A model generated the notes under the pieces. The model was given only the letters and a program-made list of their open reading frames with translations. It searched no databases and was not told the DNA's origin. A program made the position numbers and the translations under genes. Below are positions 6,628-17,788 of a DNA stretch of 64,000 bases, piece by piece; the stretch's first letter is position 1; each line of letters opens with the position of its first letter. This DNA is from JBGPEQ01 sp050180895 (GTDB lineage Bacteria; Pseudomonadota; Alphaproteobacteria; Dongiales; Dongiaceae): NCBI GenBank assembly GCA_050180895.1, contig JBFXDS010000002.1, forward strand, positions 124,001-188,000, given 5' to 3'.

Positions 6628-8139
6628 TCAGTTCCCCTTTCGCGCGGCGAAGCGCACCGCCTCCTGGGCGGCGCGGATGAGGGCGCGAGCCTTGTTGCAG
6701 GTCTCCTGGAACTCGGCCTCGGGGTCGCTGTCGGCGACGACGCCGCCGCCGGCCTGGACGTACATCGCGCCATCCTTCACCACCGCCGTGCGCAGGGCGA
6801 TGCAGGTGTCCATGGAGCCGTTGGCGGCGAAGTAGCCGACCGCGCCGGCATAGACGCCGCGGCGTTCCGGCTCCAGCTCCTCGATGATCTCCATGGCCCG
6901 CACCTTGGGCGCGCCGGAGACCGTGCCGGCGGGGAAGCCGCCGATCAGCGCGTCGATGGCGTCGTAGGGCGCGTCGATCTCGCCCTCGACGTTGGAGACG
7001 ATGTGCATGACGTGGGAATAGAGCTCGATCTCGTTGCGCTCGGTCACCCTGACCGATCCGATCTTCGCCACCCGTCCCACGTCGTTGCGGCCGAGATCGA
7101 GCAGCATCAGGTGCTCCGCCAGCTCCTTGGGATCGGCCAGCAGGTCGGCGGCCAGCTCGCGGTCCTCCTGCGGCGTGGCCCCGCGCCGCCGCGTGCCGGC
7201 GATCGGCCGGATGGTGACCTTGCCGTCGCGCAGCCGCACCAGGATCTCCGGGCTGGAGCCGACGACCGCGAAGCCGCCGAAATCGAGGAAGAAGAGGAAC
7301 GGCGAGGGGTTCAGCCGGCGCAGCGCGCGGTAGAGCGCGAAGGGCGGCAGCTGGAAGGGCAGGCGGAAGCGCTGCGACGGCACGACCTGGAAGATGTCGC
7401 CGGCGTAGATGTACTCCTTCGCCTTGGCGACGATGGCGTGGTACTGCGCGCGCGTCAGGTTCGAGGTCGGCTCCGGCAGGTCCGCCAGGTCGAGGCCGTC
7501 CTCGCGCCGGTGCGGCAGGCTGCGGTCGAAGTCGGCGACGACATCCGCCAGCCGCTCGCAGGCCTGGTTGTAGGCGGCGCGGGCGTCGACGCCGGGCGCC
7601 GGCCAGGCGGGCGTCACGACGGTGACGAGGTCCTCGACATTGTCGAAGATGGCGACCACGGTCGGACGCAGCAGGATGGCGTCGGGAACGCCGAGGACAT
7701 CCGGGTTCTCATCGGGCAGCCGCTCCATCAGCCGCACCATGTCGTAGCCGAGATAGCCGTAGAGGCCGGCGGCCATGGGCGGCAGCGAGGCCGGCACCTC
7801 GATACGGCATTCGGCGACCAGCTTGCGCAGGGAGGCGAGGGCGTCGTCGGCGACGGGCTCGAAGGTGGCGGCGTCGAAGCGGGCGCGCCGGTTGATCTCG
7901 GCCTTGCCCTTACGGCAGCGCCAGATCAGGTCCGGCTTGAGGCCGATGAGCGAGTAGCGGCCGCGGACCGCCCCGCCCTCGACCGACTCCAGCAGGAAGC
8001 TGTTGGCGCGGCCGTCGGCCAGCTTGAGCATCGCCGAGACCGGCGTCTCCAGGTCGGCGACCAGGGTTGTCCAGACGACCTGCGGCCGTCCGGCGGCATA
8101 GGCGGCGCTGAACTGGTCCTGGCTGGGTTGGATCTGCAT
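6628..8139 (-). CDS. trpE: Anthranilate synthase component I
   Basis: This 503-residue enzyme makes anthranilate from chorismate, the first committed step of tryptophan synthesis, with a TrpG glutaminase partner not found in the window. The N-terminal LLES motif (in SFLLESVEGG, about residue 50) is the tryptophan feedback site. The C-terminal half holds the chorismate-binding signatures PEILVRL, PIAGTRRRG, GGFPAGTVSGAPK and the closing QAGGGVVADSDPE. Length fits the family. Its ATG directly abuts the stop codon of ppiD, so the two form a ppiD-trpE transcription unit. Confidence 0.97.
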   Translation of the reverse strand: MQIQPSQDQFSAAYAAGRPQVVWTTLVADLETPVSAMLKLADGRANSFLLESVEGGAVRGRYSLIGLKPDLIWRCRKGKAEINRRARFDAATFEPVADDALASLRKLVAECRIEVPASLPPMAAGLYGYLGYDMVRLMERLPDENPDVLGVPDAILLRPTVVAIFDNVEDLVTVVTPAWPAPGVDARAAYNQACERLADVVADFDRSLPHRREDGLDLADLPEPTSNLTRAQYHAIVAKAKEYIYAGDIFQVVPSQRFRLPFQLPPFALYRALRRLNPSPFLFFLDFGGFAVVGSSPEILVRLRDGKVTIRPIAGTRRRGATPQEDRELAADLLADPKELAEHLMLLDLGRNDVGRVAKIGSVRVTERNEIELYSHVMHIVSNVEGEIDAPYDAIDALIGGFPAGTVSGAPKVRAMEIIEELEPERRGVYAGAVGYFAANGSMDTCIALRTAVVKDGAMYVQAGGGVVADSDPEAEFQETCNKARALIRAAQEAVRFAARKGN

Positions 8140-10059
8140 CTACCGGTAGAGCGAGTCGACGAAGTCCTGATCCTTCGACACGCCGATCGTCTCCCGCAGG
8201 CCGGCGCCCAGCTCCTGATAGATGTCGCCGCTCATCGACCGGCCGAGCGACTGCACGAGTTGATCGATCTGCGTCTTGGCGCCGGCAATGTCGGCCGGCT
8301 TCACCTCGACGAGCGCGGCGATCACCGCCCCATCGTCGTCCGGAGCCCGGCCGCTGACGACCTCTCCCGGCTTGGCGGCAAACAGCTTCTCGGCGAGGGG
8401 GCCGCCGATCGCGGCGGCGGGGTCGCCGCTGCCACGGGTGAAGGGCTGCGAGACCTGCACTGCCACGCCGAGCTCCTGCGCGACCCGGCCGATGCTCGTG
8501 CCGGCCTTGATGCGGTCGACGAGCGACTGCGCCTTCGCATCGGCGGCCTTCTTGCGCTCGGCCGCCTGCCAGTCGGCGATCACCTTTGCCCGGACGGCCT
8601 CGAGCGGCCGCGTCGCGGCTGGCTCCGTGCCGTCCACATGCACGATGACATAGCCGCTGTCCGCGGTGTCCGTGAGCGGGCTGTCGTCGCCGGCATCGGT
8701 CTCGAAGATCATCTTCAGGACCTGGTCGTCGATATCCGCCACGGCGCTGCCGTCGGCGGCCTTGCCGGTGCCGTCGATGGCGGGGATCTTCAACGCCCGC
8801 AGGCCGAGTTTCTGGGCCGCCTCGTCCAGGCCCGCGCCGCCGCCGAGCTCGTCGTCCAGCTGGTTGGCCACCTCGATGAGGTCGTCGGCGGCCTGGCGGA
8901 CGGCGATGTCGTGCCGCAGCTTCTCGCGGACCTCCTCGAGCGGCTGCAGATGCGGCGGCTCCACCTTGCCGACGCTCAGCACGTGCCAGCCGATCGGACC
9001 CTTCACCGGGTCGGTGGCGCCGCCGGGCGCGGCGGCGAACAGCGCGTCGGTCACCTGCTGGCTCACGGCCGCGTCGGCGATGACGTCGCCCAGCCGTTTT
9101 TGCAGGTCCGCCTTGGCGAACGTCCCCACGTCGAGCGGATCGCCGCCGGACGCGGCCTTGGCCGCCGCTGCGAACGGCGTGCCCTGCCTGACCTTTTCGG
9201 CCAGCGCCTTTGCCGCTGCCTCGTCGGGAAGGACGGTCTGCACGATCTGCCGCCGCTCCGGCACATCGAACTCGCTGCGGCGGGCCTCGTACTCCGCCGT
9301 CACGGCATCGTCGCTGACGGCGATGTTGGCCGCGTGGTCTTCCGGGGTGAGCCGCACGACGGTGACCGCGCGATATTCCGGCGCCTGGTAGAGGGCGGCA
9401 TTCTCCTGGTGAAATTTGGCGATGGCCGCGTCGTCGGGCGTGGACACATCGGCGATGCTGCTGTCGGGTATCGTCAGCGTGTGCGCCACCCGCTGCTCCG
9501 CGCGATACGCATAGATCTTTTCAGCGAGCACCTTCGGCACCTGCACGCCGATCGTGACGGCGCGGATGAGCTGCCCGCTGAGGATATCGCGGCGGCTGGC
9601 GCTCACGAAATCGGCCTCGCTCAGGCCGAGCTCGCGTCGCAGTGCGGCAACCCGGTTCGGGTCGAGGTTGCCTTGCGCGTTGACGAGCTGCGGGTTCGAT
9701 CTCAGTCCGCGGTCGAGGACATCGTCCGGCACGACCATCCCGAGGTCGGTCGCATAGGTCTCGAAGAGCCTGCCTTCGATCAAGGCATCCAGCATGCGAT
9801 CGGGGATGCGGAACTGGCGCAGAAGCTCGGGCTCGAGCTGTACCTTGAGACTCGCTTGCAGCCGCTTCACTTCGGGGTCGATCGCCCGGCGCAACTCGTC
9901 GGCCGTGATATCGGTCCCGCCGACGGACGCGGCGACCGGCACGGGCTGGATGGCGCGATAAAGATCGGGCACGCCCCAGGCGGCGAACGAGAGGATCAGG
10001 AACCCGAACAGGATCTTGATCATCCACGAGGCGCCTTTCGAGCGAAGCGAAATCAGCAT
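8140..10059 (-). CDS. ppiD: Peptidylprolyl isomerase, PpiD/SurA N-terminal domain type
   Basis: This 639-residue protein is anchored in the inner membrane by one N-terminal segment (about residues 12-30, MIKILFGFLILSFAAWGV) and has a large periplasmic part. A SurA-like N-terminal chaperone region is followed by a parvulin-type PPIC domain around residues 260-370, with QTVLPDEAAAKALAEKV and IGWHVLSVGKVEPP, and a further parvulin-like region after that. PpiD assists folding of proteins leaving the Sec translocon. It lies upstream of trpE with no gap and is divergent from tpiA. The symbol follows the family and is not based on close identity. Confidence 0.85.
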   Translation of the reverse strand: MLISLRSKGASWMIKILFGFLILSFAAWGVPDLYRAIQPVPVAASVGGTDITADELRRAIDPEVKRLQASLKVQLEPELLRQFRIPDRMLDALIEGRLFETYATDLGMVVPDDVLDRGLRSNPQLVNAQGNLDPNRVAALRRELGLSEADFVSASRRDILSGQLIRAVTIGVQVPKVLAEKIYAYRAEQRVAHTLTIPDSSIADVSTPDDAAIAKFHQENAALYQAPEYRAVTVVRLTPEDHAANIAVSDDAVTAEYEARRSEFDVPERRQIVQTVLPDEAAAKALAEKVRQGTPFAAAAKAASGGDPLDVGTFAKADLQKRLGDVIADAAVSQQVTDALFAAAPGGATDPVKGPIGWHVLSVGKVEPPHLQPLEEVREKLRHDIAVRQAADDLIEVANQLDDELGGGAGLDEAAQKLGLRALKIPAIDGTGKAADGSAVADIDDQVLKMIFETDAGDDSPLTDTADSGYVIVHVDGTEPAATRPLEAVRAKVIADWQAAERKKAADAKAQSLVDRIKAGTSIGRVAQELGVAVQVSQPFTRGSGDPAAAIGGPLAEKLFAAKPGEVVSGRAPDDDGAVIAALVEVKPADIAGAKTQIDQLVQSLGRSMSGDIYQELGAGLRETIGVSKDQDFVDSLYR

Positions 10060-10243
10060 GTTCGACGAACGACAATCCGTGGATCGGGACGGGACCCTGG
10101 CCAGCCCGGGCGGCGCGCATCATAGGTGCCGGGGTGCGGTGCGGCAACCCGGAAATACCCGGAATTACGGCGCAATTGCGGCTGGTCCCGCACCATCGGA
10201 TGTGATACGAGCCGACCCCCGAACGCCCTCGTTTCGCACGCGC

Positions 10244-11017
10244 ATGACCGCCTCAGAGACCTTCTCCCGGCTGCTGGTTGCCGGCAACTGGAAGATGCAC
10301 GGCCGCCGCTCCGACGGCGTTGCCTTGGCGACGGAAATCGCCCGCCGCGTCCGCCGCGCCGTTGCCGCGGAGAGCCGCTGCGACATCGTCATCTGTCCGC
10401 CAGCAACGCTGTTGCTGGCCGTTGCCGGGGCTGTCGCCGACAGTCCGGTGCGCGTCGGCGCGCAGGACTGCCATTGGCAGGAGAGCGGCGCCCACACCGG
10501 CGATGTCAGCGCGGCGATGCTGGCCGATGCCGGTTGCAGCCATGTCATTCTCGGCCACTCCGAGCGCCGGACCGACCATGGCGAGACCGATGACACGGTC
10601 TGCAGGAAGGCCGAGGCGGCTCATGCCGCAGGTCTCGTCGCCATCGTCTGCCTCGGCGAGACCGAGGCGCAACGCGCCGAGGGCGCAACCTTGGCCGTCG
10701 TGGAGCGCCAATTCCGTAATTCCTTGCCGGCCGCGGCGACGGCGGCCAATACGGTCGTGGCCTACGAGCCCGTATGGGCCATCGGCACGGGCAAGGTGCC
10801 GACCTCGTCGGAGATTGGCGCCGTGCACGACCATCTGCGGCGCCTGGCGCAGGGTAGCGTCGGTGACGGCGGGCGATTGCGCCTGCTCTATGGCGGCTCG
10901 GTGAAGCCAGCCAACGCCGCCGAAATTCTAGCCATCGACAATGTTAACGGTGCGCTCGTCGGCGGCGCCAGCCTGAAGGCCGAGGATTTCTGGGCGATCG
11001 CGCGAAGTTGTCCCTAG
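10244..11017 (+). CDS. tpiA: Triosephosphate isomerase
   Basis: This 257-residue glycolytic enzyme interconverts dihydroxyacetone phosphate and glyceraldehyde 3-phosphate. The active-site elements are all present: AGNWKMHG with Asn15 and Lys17, the HSERR histidine, and AYEPVWAIGTG with the catalytic glutamate, followed by the phosphate-gripping loop and LYGGSVKP. The ATG at 10244 is chosen because the family begins a few residues before the AGNWKMHG strand; the longer open frame upstream has no homologous content. It leads the tpiA-secG-pyrG-kdsA-eno series. Confidence 0.96.
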   Translation: MTASETFSRLLVAGNWKMHGRRSDGVALATEIARRVRRAVAAESRCDIVICPPATLLLAVAGAVADSPVRVGAQDCHWQESGAHTGDVSAAMLADAGCSHVILGHSERRTDHGETDDTVCRKAEAAHAAGLVAIVCLGETEAQRAEGATLAVVERQFRNSLPAAATAANTVVAYEPVWAIGTGKVPTSSEIGAVHDHLRRLAQGSVGDGGRLRLLYGGSVKPANAAEILAIDNVNGALVGGASLKAEDFWAIARSCP

Positions 11018-11102
11018 CGGATCGGGCCCCGACCCATTAAATACACGCCCGAATGCGCCGGCCGAGCGGCAATCGCACCGCCCGCGCCCGCCTCAGCCAA
11101 GG

Positions 11103-11516
11103 ATGCCAATGGAAAGCCTGCTCACGCCGATCCTTCTCGTGATCCATATCCTGCTGGCGGTGGGGCTCATCGCCGTCGTGCTGCTGCAGCGGAGCGAGGG
11201 CGGGCTCGGCGGCCTTGGCGGCGGCGGCATGTCCGGATTCATGACCACCCGCGGCAGCGCCAATCTGCTGACCCGGACCACCCGCTGGTTGGCCGGGTCG
11301 TTCATGGCCACGAGCCTGGTGCTGGCCTGGCTGGCGGCGCATTCCGGCGCTAGCCGGCCCACCATCATCAGCGAGCCGCCGCCGATCGAGGCGCCGGCCG
11401 TACCGATGCAGGATCAGGGCGGCGCGGCCACCGGCGTGCCGGCCGCCCCGCCCGAGGCCGGCGGGTCCGAGACGGGCACGGCGCCGGGCGCGCCGGCCGT
11501 GCCCACCAATCAGTAG
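11103..11516 (+). CDS. secG: Preprotein translocase subunit SecG
   Basis: This 137-residue inner-membrane protein is the small subunit of the SecYEG channel. Two membrane segments are visible (about residues 6-26 and 58-78), joined by the conserved LLQRSEGGLGGLGGGG loop and FMTTRGSANLLTRTT segment. The C-terminal 55 residues form a Pro/Ala-rich tail longer than the E. coli protein, as in many alphaproteobacteria. There are two in-frame ATGs at 11103 and 11109. It lies between tpiA and pyrG. Confidence 0.93.
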   Translation: MPMESLLTPILLVIHILLAVGLIAVVLLQRSEGGLGGLGGGGMSGFMTTRGSANLLTRTTRWLAGSFMATSLVLAWLAAHSGASRPTIISEPPPIEAPAVPMQDQGGAATGVPAAPPEAGGSETGTAPGAPAVPTNQ

Positions 11517-11597
11517 CCGGCCCTTCGATCGCGGTTGGTCGCCGCGGCGGAAGAGGGCTTGCCGCCGGGGGGCGACTCGCTCCATAACGTGATCCCC

Positions 11598-13223
<1,626 letters not shown>

Positions 13224-13276
13224 TCGTTGCGGCCGGCGACGGATCGGCCTAAATCCAGTCGTCTCCTGGAGGTTGG

Positions 13277-14128
13277 ATGACCACGCCTCGTCCCGTCACC
13301 GTCGGCAACATCACCATTGGCAATGACCGGCCGCTGGCGCTGATCGCCGGGCCCTGCGCCCTGGAATCGCGGGGGCATGCGCGTGAGATGTGCCAGGCAC
13401 TGACCGAGCTGACCGGCCGGCTCGGCATCGGCCTCATCTACAAGACCTCGTTCGACAAGGCCAACCGTACCAGCGCGGGCAGCGAGCGCGGCATCGGCAT
13501 GGCCAAGGGGCTACCGATCCTGGCTGAGCTGCGCGAGAGCTTCGGCTGCCCGGTGCTGACGGACGTGCACGAGCCGGCGCAATGCGCGCCCGTCGCCGAA
13601 GCGGTTGACGTGCTGCAGATCCCGGCCTTCCTGTGCCGCCAGACTGATCTTTTGATCGCGGCCGGCGAGACCGGCCGTGCGATCAACGTGAAGAAAGGCC
13701 AGTTCCTGGCGCCCTGGGACATGAAGCAGGTCGCCGCCAAGATCGCGCAGACCGGCAACCACAAAGTGCTGCTGTGCGAGCGCGGCGCCAGCTTTGGCTA
13801 CAACACGCTGATCTCCGACATGCGTAGCCTGCCGATCCTGGCGGAGACCGGCTATCCCGTGGTGTTCGACGCGACCCACTCGGTGCAGCAGCCGGGCGGG
13901 CAGGGGACGAAGAGCGGCGGCCAGCGCGAGTTCGTGCCGGTGCTCGCGCGCGCCGCGGTCGCCGTCGGCGTCGCCGCCGTGTTCATGGAGACGCACCGCG
14001 ACCCCGACAACGCCCCCAGCGACGGGCCGAACATGGTCAAGTTCGCGGACATGCCGGCGCTGCTGCAGCGGCTTATGGCATTCGACCGCCTGGCCAAGGC
14101 GGCACCGGCCCATCCGGGTCGACCTTGA
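13277..14128 (+). CDS. kdsA: 3-deoxy-8-phosphooctulonate synthase (KDO-8-P synthase)
   Basis: This 283-residue enzyme condenses arabinose 5-phosphate with phosphoenolpyruvate to give KDO 8-phosphate for lipopolysaccharide, so the cell has an LPS-bearing outer membrane. Family signatures are IAGPCALES near residue 23, YKTSFDKANRTS, TDVHEPAQCAPVAEAVDVLQIPAFLCRQTDL (quoted in parts: TDVHEPAQ and PAFLCRQTD) and the DATHSVQQPG motif. A CTGGAGG ribosome site lies just before the ATG. Its position between pyrG and eno is a common alphaproteobacterial and gammaproteobacterial order. Confidence 0.96.
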   Translation: MTTPRPVTVGNITIGNDRPLALIAGPCALESRGHAREMCQALTELTGRLGIGLIYKTSFDKANRTSAGSERGIGMAKGLPILAELRESFGCPVLTDVHEPAQCAPVAEAVDVLQIPAFLCRQTDLLIAAGETGRAINVKKGQFLAPWDMKQVAAKIAQTGNHKVLLCERGASFGYNTLISDMRSLPILAETGYPVVFDATHSVQQPGGQGTKSGGQREFVPVLARAAVAVGVAAVFMETHRDPDNAPSDGPNMVKFADMPALLQRLMAFDRLAKAAPAHPGRP

Positions 14129-14133
14129 TCGTC

Positions 14134-14181
14134 AGGGCGCGCGGCGTGACCGCGATGTCACCTTCCGGCGCGCTGCGCCCT
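14134..14181 (+). terminator. Weak hairpin after kdsA
   Basis: AGGGCGC at 14134-14140 pairs with GCGCCCT at 14175-14181, extended by three more pairs across a one-base bulge. There is no T-run after it, so if it stops transcription it would do so weakly. It lies between kdsA and eno. Confidence 0.3.
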
Positions 14182-14253
14182 CTGGCCCTTCCGCAGTGCT
14201 GATCCTATAACTGCCCCGTTCCGTCACAGACATTCGTCCCAGGGAGTCGGTGC

Positions 14254-15528
14254 ATGACCGCCATCGTCGATATCCACGCCCGCGAGATCCTGGACAGCCG
14301 CGGCAACCCGACCGTCGAGGTCGATGTGCGGCTGGAGGACGGCGCGTTCGGCCGCGCCGCCGTGCCGTCCGGCGCCTCCACCGGCACGCACGAGGCGGTC
14401 GAGCTGCGCGACGGCGACAAGGCGCGCTATGGCGGCAAGGGCGTGCGGCACGCGGTCGAGGCGGTCAACGGCGAGATCTTCGACGTGCTGTCGGGGCTGG
14501 ATGCCGAGGACCAGGCGAAGGTCGACCACATGATGACCTCGCTCGACGGCACCCCCAACAAGTCGCGGCTCGGGGCCAACGCCATCCTCGGCGTCAGCCT
14601 GGCGGTCGCCAAGGCCGCCGCCGCAGCCGCCGGCCTGCCGCTCTACCGCTATGTCGGCGGCGTCGGCGCTCGCATCCTGCCGGTGCCGCTGATGAACATT
14701 GTCAATGGCGGCGCCCACGCCGACAACGCGATCGACTTTCAGGAGTTCATGATCCTGCCGGTCGGCGCGGCGAGCTTCGCCGAAGGACTGCGCATGGGGG
14801 CGGAGGTGTTCCACGCCCTCAAGGCGCAGCTCAAGAAGGCCGGCCACAACACCAATGTCGGCGACGAGGGCGGCTTCGCGCCGAACCTGAAGGGGGCCGA
14901 TCAGGTGCTGGACTTCGTCATGAAGGCGATCGAAGGCGCCGGCTACCGCCCGGGCGAGCAGGTGGCGCTCGGCCTTGATGTCGCCTCCACCGAATTCTTC
15001 AAGGACGGCAAGTACGCGATGGAAGGCGAGGGGCGGACGCTCGATTCCGCCGGAATGGTCAAGTTCTACGAGGGTCTCCTCGCGCGCTACCCCATCCTCA
15101 CTATCGAAGACGGCATGGCCGAGGATGATTGGGAAGGCTGGCGCGCGCTGACCGCGGCGGTGGGCGGCAAGGTGCAGCTGGTCGGCGACGACCTTTTCGT
15201 CACCAACACGACGCGGCTGCGCCAGGGCATCGACCGCGGCATCGCCAACGCCATCCTGGTGAAGGTCAACCAGATCGGCACGCTCACGGAGACGCTGGAG
15301 GCGGTGGATACCGCGCACAAGGCAGGTTATCGCGCGGTGATGTCGCACCGCTCCGGCGAGACCGAGGATTCCACCATCGCCGATCTCGCGGTGGCGACCG
15401 GCTGCGGGCAGATCAAGACCGGCTCGCTATCGCGGTCCGACCGCCTCGCCAAGTACAACCAGCTGCTGCGCATCGAAGAGGAGCTCGGCGCCTCCGGGCG
15501 CTACCTCGGGCTGGCAGCGCTGCTGTAA
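14254..15528 (+). CDS. eno: Enolase
   Basis: This 424-residue enzyme converts 2-phosphoglycerate to phosphoenolpyruvate in glycolysis and is often part of the RNA degradosome. Diagnostic segments are AREILDSRGNPTVEVDV at the N-terminus, the loop SGASTGTHEAVELRD, NVGDEGGFAPN, the metal ligands in GLDVASTEF, IEDGMAEDDW and VGDDLFVTN, and the catalytic lysine in AILVKVNQIG, with SHRSGETED further on. Length and start fit the family, and AGGGAG precedes the ATG. Confidence 0.98.
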   Translation: MTAIVDIHAREILDSRGNPTVEVDVRLEDGAFGRAAVPSGASTGTHEAVELRDGDKARYGGKGVRHAVEAVNGEIFDVLSGLDAEDQAKVDHMMTSLDGTPNKSRLGANAILGVSLAVAKAAAAAAGLPLYRYVGGVGARILPVPLMNIVNGGAHADNAIDFQEFMILPVGAASFAEGLRMGAEVFHALKAQLKKAGHNTNVGDEGGFAPNLKGADQVLDFVMKAIEGAGYRPGEQVALGLDVASTEFFKDGKYAMEGEGRTLDSAGMVKFYEGLLARYPILTIEDGMAEDDWEGWRALTAAVGGKVQLVGDDLFVTNTTRLRQGIDRGIANAILVKVNQIGTLTETLEAVDTAHKAGYRAVMSHRSGETEDSTIADLAVATGCGQIKTGSLSRSDRLAKYNQLLRIEEELGASGRYLGLAALL

Positions 15529-15547
15529 GTCTCCTCCTGCCGCACCC

Positions 15548-16102
15548 GTGACCGCGGTCTTGGATGTTGCGGCCATCGTCCTCGCCGATCCCTGGCGGCA
15601 TTCGGTGCTGGAGGCTGTGCGGCAGCAGCATCTGCCGGACTGGGCGGTCGGCGCCGGTTTCATCCGGTCGGCAGTCTGGGATGCCTTGCACGGCTATCGC
15701 GACCGGACGCTTCTGCCGGATGTCGATGTTCTGTACTTCGATCGCGACGATATGTCCTGCAGACGGGAGGCCGCCATCGAGGAGGCATTGACAAAAGCAA
15801 TGGCGGATGTGCCGTGGTCGGTAAGGAACCAGGCACGCATGCATCTGCGCAATGGAGATCCCCCGTATACCGATACCGCCGATGCCCTGCGCTTTTGGCT
15901 GGAGACGCCGACCGCGGTCGCCATCCGGATCGACGATGCCGGATCGCCCTCGTTGCTGGCCCCGTTCGGGACCGGCGATCTGACGGGCATTGTCTGCTGT
16001 CCGACGCCGCGTGGCCGCGAGAAGCTGATGCAGTACAGGCAGCGGATCCGCGGCAAGAATTGGCCGGCTCGCTGGCCGAGGGTGCGTATTCTCGACCTGT
16101 AG
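15548..16102 (+). CDS. Nucleotidyltransferase family protein (COG3575 type)
   Basis: This 184-residue protein begins at a GTG 19 bases after eno. The N-terminal half has the pattern of the uncharacterised family of nucleotidyltransferase-like proteins: AVGAGFIRSAVWDALHGY around residues 33-52, followed by LPDVDVLYFD with the paired aspartates expected for metal binding. The central HLRNGDPPYTDTADALRFWLETPTAV segment (quoted here as MHLRNGD and DALRFW) is typical of the family. No substrate has been assigned to these proteins as far as I know. It may be co-transcribed with eno. Confidence 0.75.
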   Translation: MTAVLDVAAIVLADPWRHSVLEAVRQQHLPDWAVGAGFIRSAVWDALHGYRDRTLLPDVDVLYFDRDDMSCRREAAIEEALTKAMADVPWSVRNQARMHLRNGDPPYTDTADALRFWLETPTAVAIRIDDAGSPSLLAPFGTGDLTGIVCCPTPRGREKLMQYRQRIRGKNWPARWPRVRILDL

Positions 16103-16230
16103 CGGTCGATGCAGGACTCCGATCTGCGGCTATGGCAATGCGGTACGCATCGTCTCTGCATATGTCGGGGGACTCGCATTTCGTGCGATTCTTGTTGACG
16201 GTGACGAATCGGCTGTGATTCGGTGCCGGC

Positions 16231-16557
16231 ATGACGCTGTCGATCGAATTCCAGAAACGCCTGCGGCAGTCGATCGCGCCGGTGCTCGGTGCCTGCGTCT
16301 TCGGCTATTTCGCCTATCACGCAATTCAGGGCGAGCGCGGCATCCTGGCCTGGCTACAGATCAGCCAACAGCTTGCCGAAAGCCAGGCGACGCTGGACGA
16401 ACTGGCCGCCGAACACGAGGACATCCAGCGACGCGTCTCCCTATTGAGTCCGAGCAGCTTGGACCCGGATCTGCTCGACGAGCGCGCCCGCGTCATGTTG
16501 AATGTCGCCGAGCCCGACGATCGCCTTGTTATCATCAAAATGACTCCCCCGAGCTAG
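16231..16557 (+). CDS. FtsB/DivIC-type septum formation initiator
   Basis: This 108-residue bitopic protein has a short cytoplasmic start, one membrane segment (about residues 13-31), and a periplasmic coiled coil with heptad spacing (QISQQLAESQATLDELAAEHEDIQRRV), ending in the LDPDLLDERARVMLN motif that is standard for this family. FtsB-like proteins join FtsL and FtsQ at the division septum. Its place between eno and pdhA is the usual one in alphaproteobacteria. The call is firm at family level. Confidence 0.88.
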   Translation: MTLSIEFQKRLRQSIAPVLGACVFGYFAYHAIQGERGILAWLQISQQLAESQATLDELAAEHEDIQRRVSLLSPSSLDPDLLDERARVMLNVAEPDDRLVIIKMTPPS

Positions 16558-16719
16558 CCAAACTTATATTAACTATAATCAAGTTAATTAATATATTTCA
16601 CAAATATATCAACCGTGTAGATAGACTTGTGTTCGTCGCGCAGCTTCGTTAACTTGCTGCCGACGAGAGTCATCGTCGCCGCTTCGCCGGTTCTCGGGCC
16701 GGGTGTATGGGAGGAAGTC
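16558..16719 (+). promoter_or_regulatory. AT-rich leader upstream of the PDH operon
   Basis: This is the most AT-rich stretch of the core region, with runs such as TTAATTAATATATTT. A perfect TATAAT lies at 16574-16579, but I see no good -35 element 17 bases ahead. A promoter for pdhA-pdhB-pdhC-lpdA is likely here. The strong ribosome site GGGAGGAAG lies just before the pdhA ATG. Confidence 0.4.
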
Positions 16720-17730
16720 ATGGCGACCACCGCAAAGCGCAAGATCAGGACCGACGGCGACGCCGAGCCGGACAAGTCGGAGCTGCTGAAGTACTACCGC
16801 GACATGCTGCTGATCCGCCGCTTCGAGGAGAAGGCGGGCCAGCTCTACGGCATGGGTCTGATCGGCGGCTTCTGCCATCTCTATATCGGCCAGGAGGCGG
16901 TGGTCGTGGGCCTTCAGGCCGCGATCTCCCAGGGCGATACCGTCATCACCGGCTATCGCGACCACGGCCACATGCTCGCCTGCGGCATGGACGCCAAGGG
17001 CGTGATGGCCGAGCTGACCGGGCGGCGCGGCGGCTACTCCAAGGGCAAGGGCGGCTCCATGCACATGTTCAGCCGCGAGAAGAACTTCTATGGCGGCCAC
17101 GGCATCGTCGCCGCCCAGGTGCCGCTCGGCACCGGCCTGGCCTTCTCTCACCGCTACAAGAACGACGGCAACATCTGCATCACCTATCTCGGCGACGGCG
17201 CGGTCAACCAGGGACAGGTCTACGAGTCCTTCAACATGGCGGCGCTGTGGAAGCTGCCGGTCGTCTACGTCATCGAGAACAACAAGTACGGGATGGGCAC
17301 CAGCGTCGAGCGCGCCTCGGCGCGGCCCGATCTCCACCGCCGCGGCGAGGCCTACGGCATCCCCGGCGTGCAGGTCGACGGCATGGATGTGCTGGCGGTG
17401 AAGGCGGCGGCCGACAAGGCCGTGGCGCATGCCCGCGGCGGCAAGGGTCCGTACATCCTGGAGATGCTGACCTACCGCTATCGCGGCCACTCCATGTCTG
17501 ACCCCGGCAAGTATCGCAGCCGGGAGGAGGTGGCGCAGGTGCGGCAGAAGCGTGATCCCATCGAGAACTTCGCGCAGCATCTGCGCGACGGTGGCCATGC
17601 CGACGAGGCGGCGCTCAAAACCATCGATCGAGAGATCAAGGACATCGTCTCCGAGGCGACGGAGTTCGCGCAGAGCAGCCCGGAGCCGGATCCCGCCGAG
17701 CTCTATACGGACGTGCTGATCGAGGCGTGA
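16720..17730 (+). CDS. pdhA: Pyruvate dehydrogenase E1 component, alpha subunit
   Basis: This 336-residue subunit pairs with PdhB to decarboxylate pyruvate with thiamine diphosphate and acetylate the lipoyl arm of E2. The thiamine-diphosphate motif runs from YLGDGAVNQG to VIENNKYGMG around residues 165-200, and the RYRGHSMSDPGKYR loop near residue 255 matches the regulatory loop of E1 alpha proteins. The N-terminal region carries LLIRRFEEKAGQLYGMG and YIGQEAV. The ATG at 16720 follows GGGAGGAAG, giving the usual family start. Confidence 0.96.
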   Translation: MATTAKRKIRTDGDAEPDKSELLKYYRDMLLIRRFEEKAGQLYGMGLIGGFCHLYIGQEAVVVGLQAAISQGDTVITGYRDHGHMLACGMDAKGVMAELTGRRGGYSKGKGGSMHMFSREKNFYGGHGIVAAQVPLGTGLAFSHRYKNDGNICITYLGDGAVNQGQVYESFNMAALWKLPVVYVIENNKYGMGTSVERASARPDLHRRGEAYGIPGVQVDGMDVLAVKAAADKAVAHARGGKGPYILEMLTYRYRGHSMSDPGKYRSREEVAQVRQKRDPIENFAQHLRDGGHADEAALKTIDREIKDIVSEATEFAQSSPEPDPAELYTDVLIEA

Positions 17731-17788
17731 CCTTCGTCGCGCCTTCGGTCCGCCGCAACGACAAGCAACCGGTCCGCCGGGAGGATTC

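Noticed and set aside
7003..10125. Very long open frame of over 1000 codons on the plus strand
   Set aside because: It lies antisense to trpE and ppiD, whose motifs are unmistakable. Its composition (very rich in Arg, Gly, Val, Asp) is typical of shadow frames in GC-rich DNA.
16558..16626. Replication origin-like AT-rich tract before pdhA
   Set aside because: The tract is AT-rich but short, and has no DnaA-box cluster or neighbouring replication genes. A promoter leader is the more ordinary reading.
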